Below are positions 24,787 to 34,045 of a DNA stretch of 64,000 bases, one piece after another. This stretch comes from Alphaproteobacteria bacterium (GTDB lineage: Bacteria > Pseudomonadota > Alphaproteobacteria > Caulobacterales > Maricaulaceae): contig JANSXV010000001.1 of NCBI GenBank assembly GCA_024742735.1, positions 62,001 through 126,000 on the forward strand. Direction: 5' to 3'. Within the stretch, counting starts at the first letter, position 1, and each line of letters opens with the position of its first letter. Under the pieces are notes generated by a model that saw only the letters and a program-made list of their open reading frames with translations, ran no database searches and had not been told where the DNA came from. The position numbers and the translations under genes were made by a program.

Positions 24787-25239
24787 ATGAACCCGGGCAT
24801 CGGCGCGCCCGAACTTCTGGTTCTCGTGATCCTCGCCCTTGTGGTGGTGGGCCCGAAAGACCTGCCGCTCATGGTGCGCAAGGTCGGCCAGTTCATGGGC
24901 AATATGCGCGGGCTGGCCCGCGATTTCCAACGCAGCTTCGATGAGCTTGGCCGGGAGGCGGAGCTGGCCGAATTGCGCAAGGAAATCGATGATCTGAAGA
25001 AAGCCAACCCGCTGAACGAGGTGCGCCGCGAATTCGAGATGGCCGAGAAAGAAGCGCTGCGCGACGATCTCGAGGATCGGCCCCATCCGCGTACGCCGGA
25101 GAAGGGCGCGCCCCTGAAAGGCGAACCGCTGACCGATTTCGAGGCCATCGAGCCAGTGAAGTACGGCGCTTCAGGCGAGCCGGAGCCGGTTTCCAGCGAC
25201 GGCGATGACGCCGGCGCGCCGGCGCGCAAGTCGGGCTAG
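24787..25239 (+). CDS. tatB: Sec-independent protein translocase TatB
   Basis: A 150-residue Tat receptor subunit. The N-terminus shows the conserved Glu in the membrane helix (APELLVLVILALVVVGPKDLP), followed by the amphipathic helix VRKVGQFMGNMRGLARDFQ and a coiled, charged region, then a variable acidic tail. With TatC it recognises twin-arginine signal peptides. Three bases separate it from tatA and tatC. Confidence 0.93.
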   Translation: MNPGIGAPELLVLVILALVVVGPKDLPLMVRKVGQFMGNMRGLARDFQRSFDELGREAELAELRKEIDDLKKANPLNEVRREFEMAEKEALRDDLEDRPHPRTPEKGAPLKGEPLTDFEAIEPVKYGASGEPEPVSSDGDDAGAPARKSG

Positions 25240-25242
25240 ACC

Positions 25243-26046
25243 ATGGCGAGCATCGAGGACGAAGACGACGAGGTCGAAGCCTCGCGCGCTCCGTTGATGG
25301 AGCATCTCGAAGAGCTGCGCGGGCGTCTGATATGGGCGTTGGCTGCGGTCGCGGTGGGCTTCGCCGTCTGCTTCGTGTTCGCCGAGTGGATCTACAACGT
25401 CCTGCTGGTCCCGTTCGAGGAGGCGGCGTCCCGCGTCCGCGAGGGCGATCTTGAGCTCCAGCTGATCTTCACCGCGCCGCTGGAGTTCTTCTTCGTCAAG
25501 CTGAAGCTCGCCCTGTTCGGCGCGATCGCGCTGGCCTTTCCGGTGCTGGCCTATCAGGTCTGGGCCTTCGTACGGCCCGGTCTCTACAAGAATGAGCGTC
25601 TGGCCTTCGCGCCGTTTCTGGTGGCCTCGCCGGTCCTGTTCGCAGCCGGCATGGCGTTCGTCTATTACGTCATCCTGCCCTTCGTCATGGGTTTCGCGCT
25701 GGGGCAAGAGCAGACCGGCGGGGAGGGGCCGCAGATCCAGCTTCTGACCCGGGTGTCGGAGTATCTGAACCTCGTCACCACCCTGGCGCTCGCCTTCGGG
25801 ATCAGCTTCCAGCTGCCCGTTCTGCTGTCCCTGCTGGGCAAGGCGGGTCTGGTGACCAGCGTCCAGCTGGTGAAGTTCTGGAAATTCGCCCTTGTGGGCA
25901 TCGCCGCCTTCGCCGCCTTCGTCACGCCGCCCGATCCCATCAGCCAGATCTTCCTTGCGGCGGCCATGTTCGGCCTATACGCCCTGTCCATCCTCGCGGT
26001 GCGGCTGGTGGAGCCGAAGGGTGAGGGTGAGGAAGAAACATCCTGA
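25243..26046 (+). CDS. tatC: Sec-independent protein translocase TatC
   Basis: A 267-residue six-helix membrane protein, the primary receptor for twin-arginine signals. Conserved elements are the N-terminal PLMEHLEELRGRL, the FFVKLKLALFGAIALAFPVLAYQ region (visible around residues 85-107), and FVTPPDPISQIFLA. It closes the scpAB-tatABC string. In the following 165 bp there is an inverted repeat (AGACACC 26100-26106 / GGTGTCT 26128-26134) with no T-run, which might act in termination. Confidence 0.95.
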   Translation: MASIEDEDDEVEASRAPLMEHLEELRGRLIWALAAVAVGFAVCFVFAEWIYNVLLVPFEEAASRVREGDLELQLIFTAPLEFFFVKLKLALFGAIALAFPVLAYQVWAFVRPGLYKNERLAFAPFLVASPVLFAAGMAFVYYVILPFVMGFALGQEQTGGEGPQIQLLTRVSEYLNLVTTLALAFGISFQLPVLLSLLGKAGLVTSVQLVKFWKFALVGIAAFAAFVTPPDPISQIFLAAAMFGLYALSILAVRLVEPKGEGEEETS

Positions 26047-26211
26047 GCTCCTGGTCCGCGCGCAACGTCTCGCCGGACCTGACTGCGGCGAGCTTGCAGA
26101 GACACCAGGCTCCAGGTGGTTGCACCGGGTGTCTGGACGCTGAAATCGCTTGGGACTTGCCCTGGCCGTACGCCGCACCCGATGCTGGCGCACGCATCAA
26201 AGGATAACACC

Positions 26212-26793
26212 ATGCTCATCCGCACCGCCGCTGTCAGCCTCATCGCCTCCGCCGCCGCCTGTTCACCGTCGGCCGAACCTGAGCCGGAGACGCTTTTCTC
26301 CGCGCTCAGCGCCCTGTGCGGGCAGGCGTTCGAGGGCGAGGTGGTCAGCACCGATCCGCGCGACGCGGACTTCGCCTCCCAGCGCCTGGTCATGCATGTG
26401 CGTGAGTGCGGCGAGGATGAGCTGCGCGTGCCCTTCCATGTGGGCGAGAACCGCTCACGCACCTGGGTGATCACGCGGCTGGAGGACGGGCGCGTGCGGC
26501 TCAAGCACGATCACCGCCACGAGGACGGCTCGGAAGACGTGCTGACCCAGTATGGCGGAACCAGCGCCGCGCCGGCCTCAGGCCTCTCGGTCGATTTCCC
26601 CGCCGACGCCGAAAGCCGCGCCCTGTTCGAGCGCGAAGGCATCCCGGACTCCATGCAGAACACCTGGACCATGGCCATTGAAGACGGTGAGTTCGTCTAC
26701 GCCCTCAACCGCCCGAACCGGCAATTCGAAGCGCGGTTTGATCTGAGCGACCCTGTGGAGACGCCGCCGGCGCCGTGGGGGTCAACAGACTGA
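26212..26793 (+). CDS. Uncharacterised lipoprotein
   Basis: A 193-residue exported protein. ATG 26212 has AAAGGA upstream and begins a short signal sequence (MLIRTAAVSLIASAAAC) ending in a Cys at residue 17 that fits a lipoprotein. The mature part has a Cys pair (ALCGQAF, VRECGED) and a His/Asp-rich stretch LKHDHRHEDGSED that could bind metal. No domain was recognised. Longer in-frame starts would bury the signal peptide. It is followed by a dispersed repeat and the convergent ubiD gene. Confidence 0.65.
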   Translation: MLIRTAAVSLIASAAACSPSAEPEPETLFSALSALCGQAFEGEVVSTDPRDADFASQRLVMHVRECGEDELRVPFHVGENRSRTWVITRLEDGRVRLKHDHRHEDGSEDVLTQYGGTSAAPASGLSVDFPADAESRALFEREGIPDSMQNTWTMAIEDGEFVYALNRPNRQFEARFDLSDPVETPPAPWGSTD

Positions 26794-26799
26794 GATAAA

Positions 26800-26895
26800 T
26801 GAATTCCCGGCCAAGCCCGCAGGGCGGCGAGCCGGGACCTGCTTCATCATCCGGCCCGAGGTCCCGGCTCTGCGCTGCGCTTGGCCGGGAATTCA
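26800..26895. repeat. Dispersed inverted-repeat (REP/BIME-like) element, copy 2
   Basis: This is the best-preserved copy. TGAATTCCCGGCCAAG (26800-26815) is a perfect 16-bp inverted match to the right end, CTTGGCCGGGAATTCA (26880-26895). Internal GCCGGGACC and GGTCCCGGC segments form inner hairpins. It lies between the convergent lipoprotein and ubiD genes and is related to copies at 14508 and 35152. Confidence 0.8.
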
Positions 26896-26918
26896 ATGTC
26901 CTGGTGGAGGAGGGGGGG

Positions 26919-28421
26919 CTAATCCAGCCCCAGCTCACTCCACATCGCATCGACGCGATCAATGATCTCCTGTTCCATGAACAGCTTCTCGCCCCATTCG
27001 CGGTTGGTTTCGCCGTCCCACTTGTTGGTGGCGTCCAGGCCGATCTTCGAGCCGAGGCCGGAGACGGGGGAGGCGAAGTCCAGATAGTCGATCGGGGTGT
27101 TTTCAATCATCACCGTGTCGCGGGCCGGGTCCATGCGGGTGGAGAGCGCCCACATGACGTCCTTCCAGTCGCGCGCGTCGATATCGTCGTCCACGACGAT
27201 GACCCATTTGGTGTACATGAACTGGCGTAGATAGGACCACGCGCCCATCATCACGCGCTTGGCGTGGCCGGCATAGGCCTTCTTCATGGAGATGACGGCG
27301 ATGCGGTAGCTGCACCCTTCCGGCGGCAGCCAGAAGTCGACGATCTCGGGGAATTGCTGACGGATCAGCGGGATGAAGACCTCGTTCAGCGCTTCGCCCA
27401 GCACGGACGGCTCGTCGGGCGGACGTCCGGTGAAGGTGGTCAGGTAGATCGGGTCCTTGCGCATGGTGATGGCGCTGATCTGGAAGACCGGGAAGCGCTC
27501 CACCGAATTGTAATAGCCGGTGTGGTCGCCATAGGGCCCTTCCGGCCCGTCCTCGTCGAGCAGGACATGGCCCTCGATGACGATTTCAGCTTCCGCCGGC
27601 ACTTTCAGCGGCACGGTCTTGCAGGGGACGAGCTCAGCCTTGCGCCCGCGCATCAGCCCGGCGAACTGGTATTCGGAGAGGGTGTCGGGCACGGGCGTGA
27701 CCGCGGCCAGGATCGTGCCGGGATCAGCGCCCAGAACTGCCGCCGCGGGCAGGGGTTCGGGCTTGGATTTCTTCCAGCGCTGATAATGCTGGGCGCCGCC
27801 GCGATGCTTCAGCCAGCGCATCAGGGTGCGATCCTTGCCCAGCTTCTGCATGCGGTAGATGCCCAGGTTGAAGTCGTCCTCCTTGGCGTCGGACGGCCCC
27901 TTGGTGACCACGAGCGGCCAGGTGATCAGCGGGGCCGGCTCGCCCGGCCAGCAGCCCTGAATGGGCAGGCGGTCCAGATCGATGTCGTCACCTTCCAGCA
28001 CGACCTCCTGACAGGGCGCCTTGCGCACGGTCTGGGGGCGCATGGACAGGACCGAGCGCGCCACGGGCAGCATCTCCATGGCGTCGCGGAAGCCGCGCGG
28101 CGGTTCAGGCTGACGCAGGAAGGCGAGCAGCTCGCCCACCTCGCGCAGTTCTGCAGCGGACTTGCGCGGTTCCCCGCCCAGCGTCACGGCGCGGGCCACG
28201 CGCTCCACCGTCCCGAACAGGTTGGCGAGCGCGGGCATTTCGCTGGCGCGGCCATCTTCATGGACCGGGTTTTCAAACAGCACCGCCGGGCCCTGCCGGT
28301 TCAGAAGCCGGGTCTGGATTTCGGTCATCGCCAGATGGGTGGAGACCGGCCGGGAGACCCGCTTCAGATCGCCTTCATCCTCAAGCAGGCTCATGAATTC
28401 GCGCAGGGATTTGTAGGCCAT
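26919..28421 (-). CDS. ubiD: UbiD family decarboxylase
   Basis: A 500-residue prenylated-FMN-dependent decarboxylase; the length fits 3-octaprenyl-4-hydroxybenzoate decarboxylase of ubiquinone synthesis. Recognisable stretches are [17 protein letters not shown] at the N-terminus, [24 protein letters not shown], and the conserved [13 protein letters not shown] UbiX-type prenyltransferase would be needed to make the cofactor and is not in the window. The polyprenyl diphosphate synthase at 42.7 kb would serve the same pathway. Other UbiD-family substrates cannot be excluded. Confidence 0.92.
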   Translation of the reverse strand: MAYKSLREFMSLLEDEGDLKRVSRPVSTHLAMTEIQTRLLNRQGPAVLFENPVHEDGRASEMPALANLFGTVERVARAVTLGGEPRKSAAELREVGELLAFLRQPEPPRGFRDAMEMLPVARSVLSMRPQTVRKAPCQEVVLEGDDIDLDRLPIQGCWPGEPAPLITWPLVVTKGPSDAKEDDFNLGIYRMQKLGKDRTLMRWLKHRGGAQHYQRWKKSKPEPLPAAAVLGADPGTILAAVTPVPDTLSEYQFAGLMRGRKAELVPCKTVPLKVPAEAEIVIEGHVLLDEDGPEGPYGDHTGYYNSVERFPVFQISAITMRKDPIYLTTFTGRPPDEPSVLGEALNEVFIPLIRQQFPEIVDFWLPPEGCSYRIAVISMKKAYAGHAKRVMMGAWSYLRQFMYTKWVIVVDDDIDARDWKDVMWALSTRMDPARDTVMIENTPIDYLDFASPVSGLGSKIGLDATNKWDGETNREWGEKLFMEQEIIDRVDAMWSELGLD

Positions 28422-28495
28422 GGTCTTGGATCCTGGAGGGGCGGCGCAGCAGGGCGCCTTTGAACGGTCACGGTTAGGGGTTATCTGGGCTCGCG

Positions 28496-28777
28496 ATGTC
28501 GTTCGTCTACCAAATTCTCGGCGTTTTGCTGATCCTCGCCGGCCTGCCGCTGTTCTGGACGCCGATTCCGGTGGGCCTGATCATGATCGCCGCAGGCCTT
28601 GCGCTCTTGATCTCCAACTCCGATGCCGCGCGGGAGTTCGTGCGGGCGCGACGGGCGCGCCACCCCCGCTTCAACGCCTGGGTGATCAAGGCCGAAGGCG
28701 TCGTGCCGCACCCGTTCGACCGAATTCTCAAGCGCACGGATGTAGATAGGAGCGTCGCGGCCGAAGATGAAGGCTGA
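28496..28777 (+). CDS. Small PGPGW-like membrane protein
   Basis: A 93-residue protein with two closely spaced hydrophobic helices ([17 protein letters not shown] and [15 protein letters not shown]) joined by a TPIP turn, then a basic segment ([13 protein letters not shown]) and a short tail. This layout resembles the PGPGW family of small membrane proteins, although the PGPGW turn itself is not conserved. Function unknown. It is divergent from ubiD and 136 bp before the BLUF gene. Confidence 0.55.
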   Translation: MSFVYQILGVLLILAGLPLFWTPIPVGLIMIAAGLALLISNSDAAREFVRARRARHPRFNAWVIKAEGVVPHPFDRILKRTDVDRSVAAEDEG

Positions 28778-28803
28778 ATAAAGTCAGTAACTGTATATAA
28801 ATA
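28773..28803 (+). promoter_or_regulatory. Possible promoter for the BLUF gene
   Basis: An AT-rich island stands out in the GC-rich background, with a TATAAA-like -10 at 28796-28801 and a weak -35 about 17 bp upstream. It lies about 110 bp before the BLUF start. Confidence 0.3.
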
Positions 28804-28912
28804 AGCGCGCCTCAATCTGCGGATCAGGAGTTTCCCTTGCGACCTCATGTGGCGGGCCGGTTTGCCGGCTCGCCGATTTTCTCCCGGTTGCCTGCCATTG
28901 AAAGACACCGCC

Positions 28913-29341
28913 ATGTTGCTCGTCAGCGCCCTTTATTTCAGCCGCATGGTCGATCTGGACGATCCGGTCGAGCATCGCGCACGCATCGACTCCATCATGG
29001 AGGCGTGCGCCCGGAACAATCCCAGGCTCGGTCTGACGGGCGCGCTGATCATCGAGCGCGGCTGGTTCACCCAGGTGCTCGAAGGTCCGCGCTGGGCGGT
29101 CACCGCCATGTTGGCGCGCATCGCGAAAGATCCGCGCCACACTGCGATGGTGATCGCCGACATGCAGGAGCTCACCGAGCGCCGCTATGCTGACCGGTCC
29201 ATGAGCTTCATCGACGCCGACACCGCGCCGGCCGAGCTGGGACGCCTGCCTGACCTGGACGTCGCGCCGGCGGAAACCCTGCGCGCCCGGGTCGACGCGA
29301 TCCTGGCGAGCCCGGTCCGGGTCCGCGTCGCGGCGGCCTAG
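28913..29341 (+). CDS. Single-domain BLUF blue-light photoreceptor
   Basis: A 142-residue protein in which residues 1-100 form a BLUF domain that binds FAD and senses blue light. The photocycle residues are present: Tyr8 (SALYFSR), Asn36 (RNNPRLGLTG) and Gln54 (FTQVLEGP); Met97 is also present. The semi-conserved Trp of DWSM is Arg95 here (RYADRSM), which could change the photocycle. The remaining 40 residues lack an enzymatic output domain, so signalling would be by protein-protein contact. ATG 28913 is chosen because the domain begins immediately; a longer in-frame start would prepend unrelated residues. Its stop overlaps the convergent serine hydrolase gene by four bases. Confidence 0.85.
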   Translation: MLLVSALYFSRMVDLDDPVEHRARIDSIMEACARNNPRLGLTGALIIERGWFTQVLEGPRWAVTAMLARIAKDPRHTAMVIADMQELTERRYADRSMSFIDADTAPAELGRLPDLDVAPAETLRARVDAILASPVRVRVAAA

Positions 29342-30726
29342 TTCTGCTCGGGCGCGGCGGCGTCATCAAAGCCGAGCCGCTCAGGCGCCGCCCGGCGTGC
29401 AGCCACCACGGCCCGTGCGAGTTCAGGCCCGCCGTCACGTCGGAAGTTCGTGGCGCCCAAGCGCACGATCACCAGGCCTTCACTTGGAATGATGTATCCC
29501 AGCTGGCCCTGAAAGCCGTTCATGATGAAAGTGCCTTCAGGCAGGCCTACGTCATACATCCAGTATCCTGATCCGTAGATCTCGTCGGAGCCGGGCGTCG
29601 GCGCAGAGACATAGGCGATCCAGTCCTCCGGGATGATCTGCGTGCCGTCCGGCGCACGGCCGCCATCGATGTAGAGCTGACCCAGGCGGGCCCAGTCGCG
29701 GGCGCTCGCGTACATGTAGCTCGACCATTGCAGCGTGCCCGTCTCGTCGGCCTCCAGAACTGTGCGGTTCATGCCGAGCGGCTCGAACAGCCAGTCGCGC
29801 AGGGTCGCAATCTTTTCCGGCACGGTGTCGCCCAGATATGGCTCAAGCGCTGAACCGGCGAGGATGGTGTTGCCCGACTGGTAGTCCCAGCGCTCGCCCG
29901 GCGCGGCGATCACGTCGCGTGTGGCGGCGAAGCGGGCCATGTCGCTTTCGGTGAACAGCATGTCGGAATTGGGATCGGTCCCGTCATTAAGCTCATAGCC
30001 GGCCAGCCCGCCGGTCATGCGCAACAGGTCGTCCACGGTGATCTCCGGCCTGCCTGCGGCGGCGAGAGCGGGGACCTGGCCTTCGGCCTCGATGTCGATC
30101 AGGCCGCGCTGGACCAGAATGCCGGCCACGGTCGCGGCCAGCGACTTGGTCATGGACCAGCCGTGCAGCGGGGTCTCGGCGGTCACGCCCTCGGCGTAAC
30201 GCTCAGCGACCAGACGGCCTTCGTGCAGGACGACGACGCCCAGAGTGTTGCGCCCGTCCTCGGCGAACGCCTCATCGATGGCGGCCTGAAGCGCGGTCTC
30301 GTCAAACCACTCCGCGCGGTGGTCAGCGTCGAGCACCATGGTGTCGGGTGCGGAACTGAGCGGCGCGGCGGCGTCCGGATCGAAGTCTCCCGAGCCATGG
30401 ACGACGGTGCAGCCCAGCCCCTCGCGAAAAACCACGCGCTGGCGCCAAAGCGCGCCTAAGACGCCGCCCGTCACGACGCCGGTCTCATAATTGATGTCGG
30501 TGGTCACAAGCCCAGCCACGTCGCCCAGCAGCGGATCGGTGTAGAGCGCCCGCGCCCGCTCCGCGTCCAGGCCGGACACGAAAGTCAGCGAGCAGGTCTG
30601 CTTGGCCGTGATGCCCGTTCCGGACGGCAGATAGATCCGCCCGATATCCGATGTGTTCAGCCAGATGACGCCGCCCAGCACCGCGACGCCGACGAGCGCG
30701 GCCGCGCCGCCCAGAATCCGCTTCAT
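29338..30726 (-). CDS. Serine hydrolase (class C beta-lactamase/esterase family)
   Basis: A 462-residue exported or membrane-anchored protein (N-terminal helix about residues 5-24; ATG 30726 with GGAGG upstream). The first 125 residues are an uncharacterised region with Cys45 and Cys106. The catalytic domain carries SMTK (Ser191, Lys194) and a YQS motif (Tyr282), as in beta-lactamase class C, esterase EstB and 6-aminohexanoate oligomer hydrolase relatives. A true beta-lactamase is unlikely from the fold context; ester, amide or D-peptide hydrolysis is more probable. Substrate unknown. Confidence 0.82.
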   Translation of the reverse strand: MKRILGGAAALVGVAVLGGVIWLNTSDIGRIYLPSGTGITAKQTCSLTFVSGLDAERARALYTDPLLGDVAGLVTTDINYETGVVTGGVLGALWRQRVVFREGLGCTVVHGSGDFDPDAAAPLSSAPDTMVLDADHRAEWFDETALQAAIDEAFAEDGRNTLGVVVLHEGRLVAERYAEGVTAETPLHGWSMTKSLAATVAGILVQRGLIDIEAEGQVPALAAAGRPEITVDDLLRMTGGLAGYELNDGTDPNSDMLFTESDMARFAATRDVIAAPGERWDYQSGNTILAGSALEPYLGDTVPEKIATLRDWLFEPLGMNRTVLEADETGTLQWSSYMYASARDWARLGQLYIDGGRAPDGTQIIPEDWIAYVSAPTPGSDEIYGSGYWMYDVGLPEGTFIMNGFQGQLGYIIPSEGLVIVRLGATNFRRDGGPELARAVVAARRAAPERLGFDDAAAPEQN

Positions 30727-30799
30727 GAAGGTCCCCTCCCTGTTTGCGACACCATCGGCGGGCATCCGGGGCGGGGTCAAGCGCGAGGGTCGCCTCTGG

Positions 30800-31090
30800 T
30801 CAGGCCAGAACGTCCCGCCACTCCGGCGTCTTCGCAATTTGAGCCTTCGCAAACGGGCAGAGGGGAACGATCTTTACGCCCCGCTTACGCGCATCCTCGA
30901 CCCCACGCTGCACCAGCGCCTTGCCGACGCCCATGCCGCGCCATTCATCGGGCACGCCCGTATGGTCGATGATGATGGTGTGCTCGTTCATGACCGAATA
31001 GGTCATCTCCGCCTCCGGCTTGCCCGGCGCGCGCGCGACATAGCGGCCCTTGGAGCCAGTGCGCTCCTCTTCGATGGTGAATTCCGGCAT
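30800..31090 (-). CDS. Small GNAT-type N-acetyltransferase
   Basis: A 96-residue protein of the short YjdJ-like acetyltransferase group. It has the acetyl-CoA-binding motif WRGMGVGKALVQRGVEDARKRG (core RGMGVGKALV) and the C-terminal IVPLCPFAKAQIAKTPEW, where the Cys may take part in catalysis. It lacks the N-terminal strands of full-length GNATs, as is usual for the group. Same strand as DUF2237, 95 bp downstream. Substrate unknown. Confidence 0.82.
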   Translation of the reverse strand: MPEFTIEEERTGSKGRYVARAPGKPEAEMTYSVMNEHTIIIDHTGVPDEWRGMGVGKALVQRGVEDARKRGVKIVPLCPFAKAQIAKTPEWRDVLA

Positions 31091-31185
31091 GGCGGTCTCC
31101 CGGCTGATGCTACGCGGCCTGATTTATGGACGTGATCGGGACCAATAAACGGCGCCGCTGGAAACACTGCGTGTCGAGAGGCCGC

Positions 31186-31590
31186 CTATTGCGCGTCGAC
31201 CGCATGGGCCGTGAGCGCGCCGAGCGGGACGATATCCAGCGTGCGCGCATGGGTGGCCCGGAGACTCACCTTCGGCGCGCATCCTGCTTCGAACGCCTCC
31301 AGCCAGCGGCTGGCGCACAGGCACCAGCGGTCGCCGGGCTTCAGGCCGGGAAAGCCGAACTCGGGGCGCGGCGTGGACAGGTCATTGCCGCGCGATGCGG
31401 TGAAGTCCAGGAAGTCCTCGGTCAGGATCGCGCACACCGTATGAACGCCGATATCATCTGGGCCAGTGTGACAGCATCCGTCCCGGTAGAAGCCGGTCAC
31501 CGGATCGCTCCCGCAGGTCTCCAGCGCGCCGCCCAGCACATTCTTCGCGCCGCCCGCTCCGCGACCGTCATCCTTGTTGTCAAAGGCCAT
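31186..31590 (-). CDS. DUF2237 family protein
   Basis: A 134-residue protein matching DUF2237 along its full length: NVLGGALETCGSDPVTGFYRDG, CCHTGPDDIGVHTVCA, GNDLSTPRPEFGFPGLKPGD (quoted in parts), then RWCLCASRW. Six Cys are present, several in pairs. The function of the family is not established. It lies 12 bp after the sulfotransferase-like gene on the same strand and is likely the last tight member of that group. Confidence 0.88.
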   Translation of the reverse strand: MAFDNKDDGRGAGGAKNVLGGALETCGSDPVTGFYRDGCCHTGPDDIGVHTVCAILTEDFLDFTASRGNDLSTPRPEFGFPGLKPGDRWCLCASRWLEAFEAGCAPKVSLRATHARTLDIVPLGALTAHAVDAQ

Positions 31591-31602
31591 GACCGTGTCT
31601 CC

Positions 31603-32337
31603 TCAGGCCGTTTTCAGCTTGCGTTCGCGCAGCGCCAGATAGGCCGGACGGCAGGTCTCGACGATCCCTTCAAGGTCCGGCGGGGGCGGGTGGGGGACCT
31701 CGCGCGGCGCGGTGAAACCGGTGGAGGCCTCCACCCGTGAATACCAGTGCTCCGCCCAGGGCCCGTCGGTCTCGCGGCGCCCGGCCGGCCAGGACAGCAT
31801 GGCCGGAGTGAAGACGATGTCCAGCGCCGCGCAGGCGGCGCGCAGCATGCCTTCAGGGTCCGCCAGCACGTCCCGTCCTTCGATCACGGGCCAGTCGCCG
31901 CGGCCTGTGATTTCCGCGATTTCGTCGTAGAGCGAAAGCTGGCGCACCGCGCCCAGGTCATCGGGCGTGACCGAGTTCATGGTGGCGTTGAAGCTCGCCG
32001 CCACCTCCGCCGGATCGCGGATCAGGAAAAGGTGGCGGCAGTGGGCCGTCCAGGACAGGTCCAGATCCGGCAACATGTGCTGGCACATATGCTTCTGAAA
32101 GAACTCAGCCTCGCCGCCGGGCGCCGGGCCGGCGCAGGCTTCAGCGATCACGGCGGGATCGGTGGGCCAGGCCGCCAGCGTCTCCGCGCGCCCGGGATGG
32201 GGCAGACCGGTCGCCGTGAGATAATACCCGTAATAGGGCTCGTCCCAGACCGCGCAATCTCCCCGGGCCTCGAAACTGCGCATGGTGGCCGTGGAGATGT
32301 TGCGCGGCCCCGACCACAGGCAGATGCGGACGGTCAC
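31603..32337 (-). CDS. Sulfotransferase-like protein
   Basis: A 244-residue protein of the PAPS-dependent sulfotransferase fold. The 5'-phosphosulfate loop appears as LWSGPRNISTATMRSF (residues 7-22), and the 3'-phosphate-binding motif as HLFLIRDPAEVAASF. It starts in a four-base overlap with the aminotransferase gene, implying coupled translation. A sulfated product, or a non-sulfating relative that only keeps the fold, is possible; no PAPS-synthesis gene is nearby. Acceptor unknown. Confidence 0.7.
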   Translation of the reverse strand: MTVRICLWSGPRNISTATMRSFEARGDCAVWDEPYYGYYLTATGLPHPGRAETLAAWPTDPAVIAEACAGPAPGGEAEFFQKHMCQHMLPDLDLSWTAHCRHLFLIRDPAEVAASFNATMNSVTPDDLGAVRQLSLYDEIAEITGRGDWPVIEGRDVLADPEGMLRAACAALDIVFTPAMLSWPAGRRETDGPWAEHWYSRVEASTGFTAPREVPHPPPPDLEGIVETCRPAYLALRERKLKTA

Positions 32338-33251
32338 GCCCGCGTCTCTCTGGCGATGCGCTCGGCGTAGAGCTGCTGGAGGCGCTCCACCATGGGGCCG
32401 CGCCCTTCGCAGATATCGCGGCCATCGATGGAGGAAACCGGCGCGAGACCGGCGAACGTGCCGGTCACGAAAGCTTCGTCAGCGCCGTAGGCTTCGGTCA
32501 GGGTAAAGTTCTTTTCGAAGACCGGAATGCCGGCGTCCCGGCACAGCTCGATGACCAGGCCCCGCGTGATCCCGCCCAGGCAATAATCCCCGGTGGAGGT
32601 CCACACTTCGCCCTTTCTGACAATGAAGAAGTGGGTGGAGTTGCAGGTGCACACAAAGCCGTGCGGGTCCAGCATCAGGGCCTCGTCGGCGCCGGCCTTG
32701 GCGGCCTGGATGCAGGCGGTGATGCAGTTCAGCTTGGAGTGCGAGTTCAGCTTCTGATCCTGGACATCAGGATGGCCGCGCCGGACATGGACGGTGAAGA
32801 GGTTCAGGCCCTGTACGGCGGTTTCCGGCTTCGGCGTCTTCCATTCGGGAATGATGACGACGGTCGCCGGGCCGATGGTGACGCGCGGGTCCTGGTAGGG
32901 TGTCGCCTTCATTCCGCGCGTGACCATGAGGCGGATATGCACGCCTTCGCCTTCGGTCATCCCATTGGCGTCGAGCGTTTCGTAGAGCGCCTCGGTCAGC
33001 GCCTCCCGGGTCAGCCCGAGATCCATGTCGATGGCCTTGGCGCCCTCGTAGAGCCGGTCGAGATGGCGGTCGAGGAAGGCGATGATCCCGTGATGGACGC
33101 GCAGACCTTCCCACACCCCGTCGCCCAGGATGAAGCCGGAATCAAAGACTGAAACGACGGCCTTCTCGCGCGCGAAGAGCTCGCCATTGATCCAGATCCG
33201 GATCGAGGCGTTGCGCGGATCATCCACGTATTCGTGGGCGCCCTTGGTCAT
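32334..33251 (-). CDS. Class IV PLP aminotransferase (branched-chain/D-amino-acid type)
   Basis: A 305-residue fold-type IV aminotransferase. The probable PLP lysine is Lys173 in NSHSKLNCITA; the region starting LMLDPHGFVCTCNSTHFFIV and the later CLGGITRGLVIELC (phosphate-binding) fit the family. The N-terminus has VSVFDSGFILGDGVWEGL. It resembles IlvE-like enzymes, but the genomic company (crotonase upstream, sulfotransferase downstream) argues for a role other than bulk branched-chain amino acid synthesis. Three bases separate it from the crotonase gene; it overlaps the sulfotransferase gene. Confidence 0.88.
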   Translation of the reverse strand: MTKGAHEYVDDPRNASIRIWINGELFAREKAVVSVFDSGFILGDGVWEGLRVHHGIIAFLDRHLDRLYEGAKAIDMDLGLTREALTEALYETLDANGMTEGEGVHIRLMVTRGMKATPYQDPRVTIGPATVVIIPEWKTPKPETAVQGLNLFTVHVRRGHPDVQDQKLNSHSKLNCITACIQAAKAGADEALMLDPHGFVCTCNSTHFFIVRKGEVWTSTGDYCLGGITRGLVIELCRDAGIPVFEKNFTLTEAYGADEAFVTGTFAGLAPVSSIDGRDICEGRGPMVERLQQLYAERIARETRA

Positions 33252-33254
33252 GGA

Positions 33255-34028
33255 TCAGCCGAACCTGGAGAAGTCCGGCGCCCGGCGCTCCATGAACGCG
33301 GTCGCGGCTTCCTTGAACTCATCGGAGCGCAGCTGGCCGGCGAAGATCTCGCCCTCGCGCTCGATGCGCGCGAACAGGTCTTCGGCGGGGGTGTTGATCA
33401 GCTTCTTCGCCGCCTGCACCGCGCCGGGGGCGAGGCCTGCGATCCTGGCGGCGATCTCCATGACCGCCGTCTCGAAATCATCTTCGGGCAGGGTCTTGTT
33501 GATCAGCAGCTTGGCCGCCGCCGTCTCCGCGTCCCACTTCTCGCCCAGCAGCAAAAGCTCGGTCGCCACCACGCGGCCGACAATGCCCGGAAGGATCTGG
33601 CTGGAGCCGAATTCCGGCGCCAGCGCCAGGTTCACGAACGGCGTGGTGAACATGGAGCGCTTGGTGGCGTAGGCCAGGTCGCAATGGAGAAGCAGCGTCG
33701 TGCCGATACCGACGGCGAGCCCGTCGACAGCGGCGATGACCGGCTTCTCACACCCGACCAGCGCGCGCATGAAGCGCTCCACGGGGGGCATGTCGCCGCC
33801 GCCGATATGGGGCGGGGCTTCCATGAAATCCATCATGTCATTGCCCGCGCTGAACGCGCCGGGCGCGCCGGCGAGGACGACCACGCGCACAACGTCAGCG
33901 TTGGCGGTCTCCAGCGCTTCGGCCATGGCGGAATACATGGCGCGGGTGATCGCGTTCTTCTTTTCCGGACGGTTCATCCGGATGGTGCGCACGCGGTTCT
34001 CGTCGGTCACCAGAACATTGTCGGTCAT
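33255..34028 (-). CDS. Enoyl-CoA hydratase/isomerase (crotonase) family protein
   Basis: A 257-residue crotonase. The oxyanion-hole segments are AGAPGAFSAGNDMMDF and AVDGLAVGIGTTLLLHCD; Glu in LALAPEFGSSQ lies where one catalytic Glu of hydratases is found, while the second is not obvious. It acts on an acyl-CoA thioester, perhaps as isomerase. It is 17 bp downstream of the lactonase-like gene and 3 bp before the aminotransferase gene, so probably in one operon. Confidence 0.88.
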   Translation of the reverse strand: MTDNVLVTDENRVRTIRMNRPEKKNAITRAMYSAMAEALETANADVVRVVVLAGAPGAFSAGNDMMDFMEAPPHIGGGDMPPVERFMRALVGCEKPVIAAVDGLAVGIGTTLLLHCDLAYATKRSMFTTPFVNLALAPEFGSSQILPGIVGRVVATELLLLGEKWDAETAAAKLLINKTLPEDDFETAVMEIAARIAGLAPGAVQAAKKLINTPAEDLFARIEREGEIFAGQLRSDEFKEAATAFMERRAPDFSRFG

Positions 34029-34045
34029 GGTCGGCTTTCTTTGGG

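Noticed and set aside
28778-28805. AT-rich island as a sign of horizontal transfer
   Set aside because: It is under 30 bp and better explained as a promoter; flanking genes have the same base composition as the rest.
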